Origin: DATBSK01 sp964501785
Lineage (GTDB): Bacteria; Actinomycetota; Acidimicrobiia; IMCC26256; PALSA-555
NCBI GenBank assembly: GCA_964501785.1
Contig: CAZCUD010000004.1
Coordinates: 1-64,000, forward strand
Direction of reading: 5' to 3'
Length of the DNA: 64,000 nt
Part shown: positions 35,400-44,230 of the stretch, in pieces
Position numbering within the stretch: the stretch's first letter is position 1
How the letters are laid out: every line of letters begins with the position of its first letter
Notes under the pieces: model-generated
Database searches by the model: none
The model's input: the letters and a program-made list of their open reading frames with translations, nothing else
What the model was told of the DNA's origin: nothing
Program-made: the position numbers and the translations under genes

Positions 35400-37529
35400 G
35401 TGACGGGCGGGCTCACGCTGCGCGAGCTGGAAGGGCGGCGCGTCACCGAGCTGCGCACCGTCGGCGAGGCGCTCGCGGACCGTCTCGCGGCGATGGGGAT
35501 CTCGACCGTGCTCGACCTGCTCGAGCACTACCCGCGCCGCTACCACGATCGGCGCCACGTGCAGGAGATCGCCGATCTGGTCGTCGGCGAGGAGGCGACC
35601 GTCTACGGCGAGGTCAAGAAGGTCTCGACCCGCCACACCCGCCAACGGCGCACGCTGGTCGAGATCGAGGTGTTCGACGGCACGTCGTACCTGCGGCTGA
35701 CGTTCTTCAACCAGCCCTGGCGCAACAAGCAGCTGCGCGAGGGCACCGAGGCCGCGTTCTTCGGGCGTGTCGAGCAGTACCGAGGCCGCCGACAGATGAT
35801 CAACCCGGTCGTCGACGTGCTCGGCCAGGAGGGGGACGAGACCGGCGCGCTCGTGCCCGTCTACCCGGCTTCCGGCAAGGCCGACGTGCACACCTGGCAG
35901 CTGCGCCGATTCGTCAAGAACGCGCTGGAGCGGACCCGGGAGCGGGGGTTCGCCGATCCGCTCGACGACGAGGTGCGGACGGCGCTCGGGCTGCTCGACC
36001 GCACCAGCGCGTACTGGAGCATCCACCGGCCCGACTCGCTGGACGACGCGCACGCGGCGCGCCGACGTCTCACCTTCGACGAGTTCCTGCGGATGCAGGT
36101 CGGTCTGGTCGCGCGCAAGCGCGCACTGGAGCGCGAGCAGGGGGGGATCGCGCACACCGTCGTCGGCGACCTCGTCGACGAGTTCGCCGCCGGCCTCCCG
36201 TTCCCGCTGACCGGCGATCAGCAGCAGGTGATCGCCGAGATCGCGCGCGATCTCGCCGCGCCGGCACCCATGCACCGCCTGCTCCAGGGTGAGGTGGGCT
36301 CGGGCAAGACGGTGGTCGCGCTGCACGCGCTGCTCATGGCGGTCCAAGGCGGGTTCCAGGGCGCGTTCATGGCACCGACCGAGGTGCTGGCCGAGCAGCA
36401 CGAGCTGACGATGCGCCGCCTCCTCGAAGGTCTCACCGTCACCGAGGCGGGCTCCCTCCTCGGGGAGCGACCGGTCGCGATCGCGCTGCTCACCAACCGC
36501 ACCCCGGCTGCGGAGCGGCGCCGCATCGACGAGGGACTCCGAACGGGGACGATCGACGTGCTCGTGGGCACGCACGCGCTGATCTACGAAGGCGTGCAGT
36601 TCGCTCGCCTCGGGATCGTCGTCGTCGACGAGCAGCACCGGTTCGGGGTCGAGCAGCGCGACCTGCTGCGCGGGAAGGGTGACGAGCCCGATGTGCTCGT
36701 GATGACCGCGACGCCCATCCCGCGCACCGCCGCGATGCTGATCTACGGCGACCTCGACCGATCCGAGCTGCGCTCGCTGCCCGCCGGGCGCTCGCCGATC
36801 ACGACGGAGCTCGTGGGCCCGACCGACATGGAGCGCGGCCCGGTCTACGACGTGCTCCGCGCCGAGGTCGCGGCCGGCCGCCAGGCCTACGTCGTGTGCC
36901 CACTCGTGGAGGGCTCGGAGAAGACGCAGGCGAAGGCGGCGACCGAGGAGTACGAGCGCCTGTCGCGCGAGGACCTCGCGGGGCTCCGGCTGGGACTGCT
37001 CCACGGCCAGATGCGCTCGGACGAGAAGGAAGGCGTCATGCGCGCGTTCCGCGACCACGAGCTCGACGTCCTCGTCGCCACGACGGTCGTCGAGGTCGGC
37101 GTCGACGTCCCGAACGCGACGGTGATGGTCGTCGAGGACGCCGACCGCTTCGGGCTCCTCCAGCTCCACCAGCTGCGCGGTCGGATCGGTCGCGGTGCCC
37201 ACGCGTCGAGGTGCTTCCTGCTCGCCGACCCGTCGACCCCCGAAGGGCGGGCGCGGCTCGAGGCGATGGTGGAGACGACCGACGGGTTCGAGCTGGCCGA
37301 GCGCGACCTCGACATCCGCGGCGCCGGTGAGGTGTTCGGCGAGCGTCAGTCGGGCTTCAGCGACCTCAAGCTCGGCCGACTGCCCCGCGACGAGGACATC
37401 GTGGTCGAGGCGCGTGCGGTGGCCGAGCGGATCCTCGACGCCGATCCCGACCTGGCAGAGCACGCGCAGCTCCGCGACGAGGTCGCCGACCTCCTCGGTG
37501 ACGCAGTCGAGTTCCTCTTCAAGAGCTGA
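35400..37529 (+). CDS. recG: ATP-dependent DNA helicase RecG
   Basis: The protein has 709 aa and a normal domain order: the N-terminal wedge/OB part (LLEHYPRRYHDR; EEATVYGEVKKVSTRHT), then SF2 helicase motifs with Walker A LLQGEVGSGKTVVAL near 300, DEQHRFGVEQR, MTATPIPRTAAM, ATTVVEVGVDVPNAT and QLRGRIGRG. It remodels stalled replication forks and branched DNA. GTG 35400 follows GGGAG. The close spacing to the upstream gene suggests one operon. Confidence 0.95.
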   Translation: MTGGLTLRELEGRRVTELRTVGEALADRLAAMGISTVLDLLEHYPRRYHDRRHVQEIADLVVGEEATVYGEVKKVSTRHTRQRRTLVEIEVFDGTSYLRLTFFNQPWRNKQLREGTEAAFFGRVEQYRGRRQMINPVVDVLGQEGDETGALVPVYPASGKADVHTWQLRRFVKNALERTRERGFADPLDDEVRTALGLLDRTSAYWSIHRPDSLDDAHAARRRLTFDEFLRMQVGLVARKRALEREQGGIAHTVVGDLVDEFAAGLPFPLTGDQQQVIAEIARDLAAPAPMHRLLQGEVGSGKTVVALHALLMAVQGGFQGAFMAPTEVLAEQHELTMRRLLEGLTVTEAGSLLGERPVAIALLTNRTPAAERRRIDEGLRTGTIDVLVGTHALIYEGVQFARLGIVVVDEQHRFGVEQRDLLRGKGDEPDVLVMTATPIPRTAAMLIYGDLDRSELRSLPAGRSPITTELVGPTDMERGPVYDVLRAEVAAGRQAYVVCPLVEGSEKTQAKAATEEYERLSREDLAGLRLGLLHGQMRSDEKEGVMRAFRDHELDVLVATTVVEVGVDVPNATVMVVEDADRFGLLQLHQLRGRIGRGAHASRCFLLADPSTPEGRARLEAMVETTDGFELAERDLDIRGAGEVFGERQSGFSDLKLGRLPRDEDIVVEARAVAERILDADPDLAEHAQLRDEVADLLGDAVEFLFKS

Positions 37530-37535
37530 GCGCGA

Positions 37536-38288
37536 TCAGCGCACGTCGACGCCGATGGTGAAGCGCGCGGTCGCCGATCCCTCGTTCACGGCGCGGATGC
37601 TCACGGGTCGTCCCGGGCGAACGGGGGCGAACACGGGCCAGTCGTGTGCCGCGGGGTCGGGCGCGCCCGCGCGGACCGCGCGCCCTCCCTGGCGGACCGC
37701 GACGCGCACGTCGGCGATCGCGGGGTCGGGTGCGTCCGACGCCGGCGCCACGCCGGCGGCCACGGTCCGGGTCGTGGGCGTGTCGACGATCGTGGGGCTC
37801 CGCTGCCCTGGATCGACGGGAGCGGGGGTCACCAGCAAGAACCCGTCGACGTCGGCGTAGCGGAGTCGCACGACCCCCGGGCGCTCGTTCGTCGCGAGGG
37901 CGCGGACCGCGACGACCAGGTGCATCGAACCGCCGCCGAGCGCCGCGCTCGGCAGCGCCGCTCGGCCGCCGGTGAGCGGGATGCACTCGGTGAACCCGTC
38001 GGCAGTGGGCCAGGAGCTGTCGTCCGAACCGGCGACCTCGCCGTCCCAGGTGCCCGGGCAGGCCTCGAGGTCGAGTCGCTGCGCGGTGACCTCGATGGGC
38101 GCGGTCGACGGATGCACGGCGAACGCGATGACGTCACCGGCCGAGAGGCGGACGTCGCGCACGCGGACCACCCGCTGCTCGTCGGTGCCTGGCTGCGCCG
38201 CCGCGCCGTGGCCCGCCGGGACCCCGACCAGCGCCGTTCCCGCCAACGCCGCCGACACGATCACCGACACCCGCCGCACGCGAACCAT
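37536..38288 (-). CDS. Secreted protein of unknown function
   Basis: The protein has 250 aa. The first ~32 residues are a signal peptide (RVRRVSVIVSAALAGTALVGVPAGHGAAA). The mature protein reads as a beta-rich domain with one Cys pair (ACPG and ECIP) and no motif I know. It converges on recG, seven bases away, and is divergent from rsmD across a 143-bp gap. I cannot assign a role. Confidence 0.75.
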   Translation of the reverse strand: MVRVRRVSVIVSAALAGTALVGVPAGHGAAAQPGTDEQRVVRVRDVRLSAGDVIAFAVHPSTAPIEVTAQRLDLEACPGTWDGEVAGSDDSSWPTADGFTECIPLTGGRAALPSAALGGGSMHLVVAVRALATNERPGVVRLRYADVDGFLLVTPAPVDPGQRSPTIVDTPTTRTVAAGVAPASDAPDPAIADVRVAVRQGGRAVRAGAPDPAAHDWPVFAPVRPGRPVSIRAVNEGSATARFTIGVDVR

Positions 38289-38431
38289 GTTGCTCCGACG
38301 CCCACGCCGCCGCACGGGTTGCCCACTCCAGCGTCGGAAGACCGAGCGACAACAGCTGTCGTTCACCGTTCCGACGAGGCGGTGGGTGGCGCACCGAGAA
38401 CGAGCGTGCGGCGGCGCGCGACAGTGACGGG

Positions 38432-39013
38432 GTGGCACGAGGCCTGCACGTCGTCGCCGGGTCGGCGCGGGGCGTGCCGCTCGTCGCACCGAAGGGCGCG
38501 CGGCCGACCACCGGGCGCGTGCGCGAGGCCGTCTTCTCGTCGCTCGGTGACCTGACCGACGCGGCAGTGCTCGACCTGTTCGCGGGAAGCGGCGCGCTCG
38601 GCATCGAGGCGCTCTCTCGGGGTGGCGCCCGCGCGGTGCTCGTCGACCGCGACCCCCGTGCCGTCGACGCCATCGAGACCAACCTCGCGTCCGCGCGCCT
38701 GACCGATCGGGCACGGGTCGTGCGGGCCGCGGTGGGCACGACGCTGCGGGGACGACCGCCGGCCGAGGCGCCGTTCGACCTCGTCCTCGCCGACCCTCCC
38801 TACGACGCCGACGAGGGCGTCGCGCTCGAGGTGCTCGGCTCGCTCGCCGCCCCCGGGTGGCTCGCCGTCGACGGACGGATCGTGCTCGAGCGGGCTGCCC
38901 GCCGGCGGGCATCCGCCGAGTCTTCGCCCGTCCCCTGGCCGGCACCGTGGATCGTCGGGTGGGAGCGCAGGTACGGCGATACGCTCGTCGTCGTCCTCCG
39001 CAGGTCTGGCTGA
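38432..39013 (+). CDS. rsmD: 16S rRNA (guanine(966)-N2)-methyltransferase RsmD
   Basis: The protein has 193 aa. HVVAGSARGVPLVAPKGARPTTGRVREAVFSSLGD is the conserved N terminus that docks the rRNA. VLDLFAGSGALGIEALSRGG binds AdoMet, and the catalytic LADPPYD motif is near residue 120. It methylates G966 of 16S rRNA in the small subunit. It precedes coaD with 14 bp between, the near-universal pairing. Confidence 0.93.
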   Translation: MARGLHVVAGSARGVPLVAPKGARPTTGRVREAVFSSLGDLTDAAVLDLFAGSGALGIEALSRGGARAVLVDRDPRAVDAIETNLASARLTDRARVVRAAVGTTLRGRPPAEAPFDLVLADPPYDADEGVALEVLGSLAAPGWLAVDGRIVLERAARRRASAESSPVPWPAPWIVGWERRYGDTLVVVLRRSG

Positions 39014-39027
39014 GACAGGAGAGGTTC

Positions 39028-39522
39028 GTGCCGACCGCCTTGTGCCCGGGATCGTTCGACCCCGTGACCCTCGGCCACGTCGACATCGTCGAGCGCTCGG
39101 CCCGTCACTTCGACGAGGTCATCGTCGCGGTGATCCGCAACCCGCAGAAGGCCCAGTCGCTCTTCACGCTCGAGGAGCGCCAGGAGATGCTCGCCGAGGT
39201 GCTCTCGCACCTCCCCAACGTGCGCATCGAGTTCTTCAAGGGCCTGCTCGTGGAGTTCGCGAAGGACCACGGCGCCGAGTCGATCGTCAAGGGGCTGCGG
39301 GCGGTGTCCGACTTCGACTACGAGCTGCAGATGGCGCAGATGAACCAGCGCCTGTCGGGGATCGACACGTTCTTCCTCTCGACGAGCCCGCAGTACTCGT
39401 TCCTCTCGTCGAGCCTCGTCCGCGAGGTCGCCCGCTTCGGTGGCGACGTGTCGAGCATGGTCCCGCCGCTCGTCGCCAAGCGCCTGGCCGAGCGATTCGG
39501 CGACACGTCCCGGGAACCGTGA
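39028..39522 (+). CDS. coaD: Phosphopantetheine adenylyltransferase
   Basis: A 164-aa enzyme transferring AMP from ATP to 4'-phosphopantetheine, the next-to-last step of coenzyme A synthesis. It has the nucleotidyltransferase motif CPGSFDPVTLGHVDIV, ESIVKGLRAVSDFDYELQMAQMN for substrate contact, and SFLSSSLVREVARFGG. GTG 39028 has AGGAGAGG four bases upstream, and the start gives the usual length. Its stop overlaps the next gene (GTGA). Confidence 0.95.
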   Translation: MPTALCPGSFDPVTLGHVDIVERSARHFDEVIVAVIRNPQKAQSLFTLEERQEMLAEVLSHLPNVRIEFFKGLLVEFAKDHGAESIVKGLRAVSDFDYELQMAQMNQRLSGIDTFFLSTSPQYSFLSSSLVREVARFGGDVSSMVPPLVAKRLAERFGDTSREP

Positions 39523-40058
39523 GCGAGCGCGAGGCGCGCGCACTCGAGGACCTGCTCTTCGACATGCGCGACCTCGTCGAGACCGCGCGCATGATGCCGA
39601 TGTCGGCGTCGGTGCTGGTCAACCGGGACGAGGCGCTCGCGCTCGTCGAGGACGCGCTGTCGACGATGCCCGAGGAGCTGCGCCGGGCCCGCTGGCTGCT
39701 CAAGGAGCGCGACGAGTACCTGGAGCAGGCCCGCCGCGACGCGGACGCGATCATCGATGCCGCCCGCGTCCAGGCCGAGCGGATGGTCGAGCGCACAGAG
39801 ATCGCCCGAGAGGCGCGGCGCACGGCCGAGCAGGTCGTCGCCGACGCCGAGGCCGACGCGCGTCGACTCCGGCACGAGGCCGAGGACTACGTCGACGCCC
39901 GGCTGGCGCGCTTCGAGGAGGCGCTCGGCCGGACGCTCGAGACCGTTCGCCGCGGCCGTGACCGGCTCCAGGTCGACCTCGACGCCCTCGATGCCGACGA
40001 CCGGGCCGGTGACGAGCAGGACCGGGCGTTCTTCGACCAGGACGACCGCGCGACCTGA
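39519..40058 (+). CDS. Coiled-coil protein (DivIVA/ATP-synthase-B-like), unknown role
   Basis: A 179-aa charged helical protein overlapping the coaD stop. Residues 25-175 form a long coiled coil rich in Arg, Glu and Ala (RRDADAIIDAARVQAERMVERTEIAREARRTAEQVV). Similar proteins follow coaD in many actinobacteria and are annotated as ATPase-B-like or cell-division-like; that label reflects helix composition more than function. No membrane segment is seen. Confidence 0.75.
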   Translation: MSEREARALEDLLFDMRDLVETARMMPMSASVLVNRDEALALVEDALSTMPEELRRARWLLKERDEYLEQARRDADAIIDAARVQAERMVERTEIAREARRTAEQVVADAEADARRLRHEAEDYVDARLARFEEALGRTLETVRRGRDRLQVDLDALDADDRAGDEQDRAFFDQDDRAT

Positions 40059-40183
40059 CGAAACCCTTGCGCCACAACGGTCTGATGGCGCTGCGGTATC
40101 CTGGTCCGCTGCCGCGCGTCCCGTCCGGGGCGCCGCCTTCGAGAGCCCGCATCCGCCGGCAGCCCCGGTTGCGGAAGCCCGCC

Positions 40184-40645
40184 ATGACCCGACTGCGCAT
40201 CGACGTCGCCGACCTGCTCGCGCACCCGGGAACCCGGCGCGAGGTCTCGGTCGCGGACGAGCTCGAGGGGCTCGTCGGCACGTCGGCATCGATCGTCGGC
40301 CCGGTGACCGTGGACGCCACGCTCGAACGAGTCCCCGAGGGGATCGTCGTGCGCGGCGACGTGCGTGGTCGCTGGCGAGCCGAGTGCAGCACCTGCCTGC
40401 GTGACATCGAGCGCGACCTCACGGTCCGCGTCGGCGAGCTGTACGAGGCCGACCCCGTCGAGGGCGAGACGTACCCGCTCGACGGCCACGAGATCGACCT
40501 GGAGCAGCTCGCTCGCGACTCGCTGCTCCTCGAGCTGCCGCTCGCGCCGGTGTGCGAGGAGCCCTGCGAGCCCGCGCGGCCTCTCGGCGACGGCGACGAC
40601 GAGACCGATCCCCGCTGGGCCGAGCTCAAGAAGCTCGAGCTGTAG
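40184..40645 (+). CDS. DUF177 (YceD family) protein
   Basis: A 153-aa protein with the DUF177 core: EGIVVRGDVRGRWRAECSTCLRDIERDL with one CxxC pair and a second Cys pair CEEPC near the C terminus, then DPRWAELKKLEL. It sits directly before rpmF, the conserved position of yceD. In plants and E. coli homologues affect 23S rRNA or ribosome biogenesis. ATG 40184 is chosen over a more distal in-frame ATG because the family N terminus begins at LRIDVADLL. Confidence 0.9.
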   Translation: MTRLRIDVADLLAHPGTRREVSVADELEGLVGTSASIVGPVTVDATLERVPEGIVVRGDVRGRWRAECSTCLRDIERDLTVRVGELYEADPVEGETYPLDGHEIDLEQLARDSLLLELPLAPVCEEPCEPARPLGDGDDETDPRWAELKKLEL

Positions 40646-40681
40646 CGACCCGAAGATCGCAACCCGAGAAGAGGAACCACG

Positions 40682-40861
40682 ATGGCAGTCCCGAAGCGCA
40701 AGACCTCCCGGTCGAAGACGCACTCGCGCCGCTCGGCGAACCGCCGCCTCGCCGCGCCCGCGCGCTCGCTGTGTCCGAGCTGCGGCACCGCGAAGCTGCC
40801 GCACGTCGTGTGCCCGACGTGCGGCTGGTACAAGGGCCGCCAGGCGGTCGAGGTCGACTGA
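40682..40861 (+). CDS. rpmF: 50S ribosomal protein L32
   Basis: A 59-aa protein, MAVPKRKTSRSKTHSRRS at the N terminus and two CxxC pairs (CPSC, CPTC) forming a zinc site. It is a basic large-subunit protein. AGAGGAA lies six to eight bases before the ATG. The yceD-rpmF-plsX order is conserved widely and links ribosome and lipid synthesis. Confidence 0.96.
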   Translation: MAVPKRKTSRSKTHSRRSANRRLAAPARSLCPSCGTAKLPHVVCPTCGWYKGRQAVEVD

Positions 40862-40910
40862 CCGGTCGCGACGTGCGTGCGACCCGTCGGATGCCGCGGG
40901 GGAGCGTGAG

Positions 40911-41936
40911 GTGACCGACTCGAACCCGCCCGAGCCCGGGCGCGTGGTGGTCGCCGTCGACGCGATGGGCGGCGATCGGGCGCCGAGCGAGATCGTCGCG
41001 GGTGCGGCGCAGGCCGTCGTCGAGCTCGACGTCGGCGTGCTCCTCGTCGGTCGTGAGTCCGACGTCGTCCCGCTCCTGCCATCGGGCGAGATGCCCCACG
41101 GGCTCGAGCTGCTCGACGCGGCCGACGTCATCGCGATGGACGACGAACCGCTCAGCGCGGTCCGCAAGCAGAAGGACTCGTCGATCGTGCGCGCCGTCGA
41201 GGCGGTCAAGGAAGGGCGCGCCGCCGCGGTCGTGAGCGCCGGCAACACCGGTGCCGTGACGACCGCCGCGGTGCTGCGCCTGGGGCGCTTCAAGGGCGTG
41301 CCGAGCCCGGCGATCGCGGTGCCGATCCCGGTCGCGGGGCAGCACCCGCAGGTGCTGGTCGACGCCGGTGCGGTGGTCGACCCCGCGCCTGAGCGCCTGG
41401 CGCAGTACGCCGCCATGGCATCCGAGTACGCGCGGGCACGATGGGGGCTCGCCGAGCCTCGCATCGGTCTGCTGTCCAACGGCGAGGAAGCCGGAAAGGG
41501 CGACGAGCTGCGCAAGGCGGCCTACCCGCTGCTCGAGAAGATCCCCGGCTTCGTCGGCAACGTCGAAGGCCGCGACTTCATGCACGCGGACACGGTCGAC
41601 GTGATCGTGACCGACGGCTTCACCGGCAACGTCGCGCTCAAGAGCCTGGAGGGTGCGCTGCGCGCGCTGTCGGGCCTCGTGTTCGGCGTGCTCGGCGCCA
41701 CCGACGAGGCACGGCGGGCCTCCGAGGTGATCATGCCCGAGCTCCTGCGCTTGGCGGAGTCGTACGACCCCGACGTGACGGGTGGCGCGGCCCTTCTCGG
41801 CGTCAAGGGGATGACCGTGATCTCGCACGGCGCGTCGTCGGCGCGAGCGATCGTCAACGCAGTGGCGGTCGCGGCCGACTGCGCGCGCGCGAACGTCGTC
41901 GAGCGGATGCGGGAGGCAGTGACCGATGCCGGCTGA
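40911..41936 (+). CDS. plsX: Phosphate acyltransferase PlsX
   Basis: A 341-aa enzyme making acyl-phosphate from acyl-ACP for phospholipid synthesis. VVAVDAMGGDRAPSEIVAGA is the N-terminal signature; AAAVVSAGNTGAVTTAAVLRLGR and VTDGFTGNVALKSLEG are family-conserved. GTG 40911 has GGGGGAG upstream. The last 11 bases overlap the acyl carrier protein gene, so the two are translationally coupled. Confidence 0.94.
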   Translation: MTDSNPPEPGRVVVAVDAMGGDRAPSEIVAGAAQAVVELDVGVLLVGRESDVVPLLPSGEMPHGLELLDAADVIAMDDEPLSAVRKQKDSSIVRAVEAVKEGRAAAVVSAGNTGAVTTAAVLRLGRFKGVPSPAIAVPIPVAGQHPQVLVDAGAVVDPAPERLAQYAAMASEYARARWGLAEPRIGLLSNGEEAGKGDELRKAAYPLLEKIPGFVGNVEGRDFMHADTVDVIVTDGFTGNVALKSLEGALRALSGLVFGVLGATDEARRASEVIMPELLRLAESYDPDVTGGAALLGVKGMTVISHGASSARAIVNAVAVAADCARANVVERMREAVTDAG

Positions 41937-42228
41937 GACGCACGTCGAGCAGACGCCGTTCGGTCCCGACGAGGTCCTGGCGCTCATCCGCGAACGGCTC
42001 GCCGAGATCCTCGAGATCGACGAGGCGCGCATCACTCGCGACGCCCGCTTCGCGGACGACCTCGACGCCGACTCGCTCGCGCTGATCGAGCTCGTCGAGG
42101 TCCTCGAGGCCGAGCTCGGCGAGCGCACGGTCGGGTTCAGCGTCGACGACGAGGACCTGGCCGAGCTGCGCACCGTCGGCGAAGCCACCGACTACGTCGT
42201 CGCCCGGCTGGGGGCGACCGCCGCATGA
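41926..42228 (+). CDS. Acyl carrier protein
   Basis: A 100-aa acidic helical protein with the phosphopantetheine attachment Ser in DLDADSLALIELVEVLE at about residue 50. The N-terminal extension of ~15 residues is longer than in typical 77-aa AcpP. In this cluster it is most likely the fatty-acid synthesis carrier. It overlaps plsX by 11 and rnc by 4 bases (ATGA). Confidence 0.9.
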   Translation: MPAETHVEQTPFGPDEVLALIRERLAEILEIDEARITRDARFADDLDADSLALIELVEVLEAELGERTVGFSVDDEDLAELRTVGEATDYVVARLGATAA

Positions 42229-43013
42229 CCGCCACCGACCCGGCCGACCGTCTCCAGACGGCGCTGGGCCACCGGTTCCGCGACCGCGACCACCTCGACC
42301 GGTCGCTCGTGCACCGCTCGTACTGCGCGGAGCACCCCGAGGCCGACTCCAACGAACGGCTGGAGTTCCTCGGCGACGCGGTGCTCGGCCTCTCGGTCAC
42401 GGATCACGTGTTCGCCGAGTACCCCGACCTGCCCGAGGGCGAGCTCGCCAAGCTGCGGGCGTCCGTCGTCAACGCCGAGGTGCTGGCGAGCCTTGCCGCC
42501 GAGATCGATCTCGGCGCCGCGCTCCTCCTCGGCAAGGGCGAGGACGCGTCGGGCGGCCGCACGAAGGCATCGATCCTCGCCGACGCGATGGAGGCCGTGA
42601 TCGCCGCCGTCTACCTCGACGGCGGCTGGGAGGCGGCCGACGCGCTCGTGCTCCGCCTCCTCGGCGCGCGCATCCGCGAGGGTGCGGCCGGCCCCGGCGG
42701 GCACGACTACAAGACCCGGCTCCAGGAGCTCGCCGCGCGGCGCTTCGACCAGCTGCCGCGCTACCACGTGCGCGCCGAGGGGCCCGACCACTCCAAGGAG
42801 TTCTTCGCGACCGTGTCGATCGGCGGCGAGGTGCGCGGGGAGGGCGAAGGGCGCTCGAAGAAGCAGGCCGAGCAGGCCGCGGCCCGCGCTGCCTGGGAGC
42901 GCCTCGACGTCGGCGGGTCGGCGACAGCCGAAGACGAGTCGGACCACGACTCGACGTTCGTGGCGAGCGGCGCCGGGTCGGCCCCTCTCGCGGGGGTGAG
43001 TGACGATGCCTGA
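42225..43013 (+). CDS. rnc: Ribonuclease III
   Basis: A 262-aa endonuclease for double-stranded RNA (rRNA and mRNA processing). The catalytic helix SNERLEFLGDAVLGLSVTDHVF carries the metal-binding Glu and Asp, and ILADAMEAVIAAVYLDGG the second acidic cluster. The C-terminal dsRBD follows (YKTRLQELAARRFDQLP; GRSKKQAEQAAARAAWERL). About 35 extra residues, rich in Asp and Ser, extend past the dsRBD. The stop overlaps mutM by 8 bp. Confidence 0.95.
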   Translation: MTATDPADRLQTALGHRFRDRDHLDRSLVHRSYCAEHPEADSNERLEFLGDAVLGLSVTDHVFAEYPDLPEGELAKLRASVVNAEVLASLAAEIDLGAALLLGKGEDASGGRTKASILADAMEAVIAAVYLDGGWEAADALVLRLLGARIREGAAGPGGHDYKTRLQELAARRFDQLPRYHVRAEGPDHSKEFFATVSIGGEVRGEGEGRSKKQAEQAAARAAWERLDVGGSATAEDESDHDSTFVASGAGSAPLAGVSDDA

Positions 43014-43842
43014 GCTGCCGGAGGTCGAGGTCTTGCGCCGCGACCTCGAGCGCGACGTGATCGGACGGCGCATCAAGGCGGTCGAGGTCGACGGCATGCG
43101 ATCCGTGCGCCGTCACCACAATCGCAAGCAGTTCATCTCGCGCCTCGAGGGCAAGAAGATCACGGCCATCGACCGGCGCGGCAAGTACATCCTCTGCAAG
43201 CTCGACGCCGACGAGGTCCTGATCATCCATCTCGGGATGTCCGGGCAGCTGTTGCGGGCGAAGTCGTCGCGCGAGACGCGCGCCAAGCACACCCACGTCG
43301 TGATCACCTTCCAGCAGGGTGGTCAGCTCCGCTTCGTCGACCCCCGCACGTTCGGCGAGATGTTCGTCACCGAGGTCGACGCGCTGGCGAAGGTGAGTGA
43401 GCTGTCACACCTCGGGATCGACGCCCTAGACGCGCCGATGTCGTGGGAGCAGTTCGGCGCGCTGGTCTCGCAGAAGCACGCCAAGCTGAAGCCGATGCTG
43501 ATGGACCAGAAGTTCCTCGCAGGCATCGGCAACATCTACAGCGACGAGATCCTCTGGGGTGCGGGGCTGCGGTGGGACCGCATGAGCGACTCGCTGACCG
43601 CGCAGGAGGTGCGGCGGCTCTACCGCTCGCTCGTCGAGACCCTCCAGGAGGCAGTCAAGTACCGCGGCTCCTCGCTCGCCGACGAGCAGTACGTCGACCT
43701 CTTCGGCAAGCCCGGCGACTACCAGCACCACCACAAGGTGTACGCGCGCGAGGGCGAGACCTGCCGGCGCTGCCGGCAGCCGATCGTGCGCGAGCGAGTC
43801 GGCGGACGCTCCACCTTCTACTGCCCGGCCTGCCAGGTCTGA
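43006..43842 (+). CDS. mutM: Formamidopyrimidine-DNA glycosylase (Fpg/MutM)
   Basis: A 278-aa base-excision enzyme removing 8-oxoguanine. MPELPEVEVLRRDL starts exactly with the Pro-Glu needed for catalysis, so ATG 43006 is favoured over GTG 43000. ILWGAGLRWDRMSDSLTAQEV and the C-terminal zinc finger CRRCRQPIVRERVGGRSTFYCPAC are typical; K in RRGKYILCKLD is conserved. The rnc-mutM pair is frequent upstream of smc in actinobacteria. Confidence 0.95.
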   Translation: MPELPEVEVLRRDLERDVIGRRIKAVEVDGMRSVRRHHNRKQFISRLEGKKITAIDRRGKYILCKLDADEVLIIHLGMSGQLLRAKSSRETRAKHTHVVITFQQGGQLRFVDPRTFGEMFVTEVDALAKVSELSHLGIDALDAPMSWEQFGALVSQKHAKLKPMLMDQKFLAGIGNIYSDEILWGAGLRWDRMSDSLTAQEVRRLYRSLVETLQEAVKYRGSSLADEQYVDLFGKPGDYQHHHKVYAREGETCRRCRQPIVRERVGGRSTFYCPACQV

Positions 43843-43850
43843 CCACGCGC

Positions 43851-44123
43851 GTGGCGGTCGCGCGGCGACACGTCTGGGTCTCGGGGCGCGTCCAGGGGGT
43901 GTGGTTCCGCGACGGCTGCGCGCGCGAGGCCGCGGCGCTCGGGGTCACCGGCTGGGTCCGCAACCTCGCCGACGGCCGCGTCGAGGGCGTGTTCGAGGGC
44001 GAGGAGGGTGCGGTCGAGGCGGTGGTGGCATGGTGTCGCACGGGCCCGCCGAGGGCGCACGTCGCCCGGGTGGAGGTCCGTGACGAGACCCCGGTCGGGG
44101 AGCCCACGTTCCGCGTCACCTGA
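43851..44123 (+). CDS. acyP: Acylphosphatase
   Basis: A 90-aa enzyme hydrolysing acyl phosphates. The active-site loop SGRVQGVWFRDGC carries the catalytic Arg, and GWVRNLADGRVEGVFEGEE the catalytic Asn. GTG 43851 lies nine bases after the mutM stop. The mutM-acyP-smc order is common. Confidence 0.92.
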   Translation: MAVARRHVWVSGRVQGVWFRDGCAREAAALGVTGWVRNLADGRVEGVFEGEEGAVEAVVAWCRTGPPRAHVARVEVRDETPVGEPTFRVT

Positions 44124-44230
44124 GCCCCTCGTCGGGGGTTCTGGGCCCTGACCTGCACCGACGTCGGGGCAGCCGCCGGCGGCGGCGGCCGTCCACGGCG
44201 GCCCGCAGGGCCGTCGCTACGATCCGACGA

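Noticed and set aside
33318..37463. Very long open frame on the minus strand opposite fakA-like and recG
   Set aside because: It is the mirror of highly G+C-rich coding DNA; the plus-strand genes have clear family motifs over the whole stretch.
40067..40102. Sigma-70 promoter before the DUF177 gene (TTGCGC ... TATCCT)
   Set aside because: The spacer is 24 bases, too long for a normal promoter; TATCCT alone is weak evidence.
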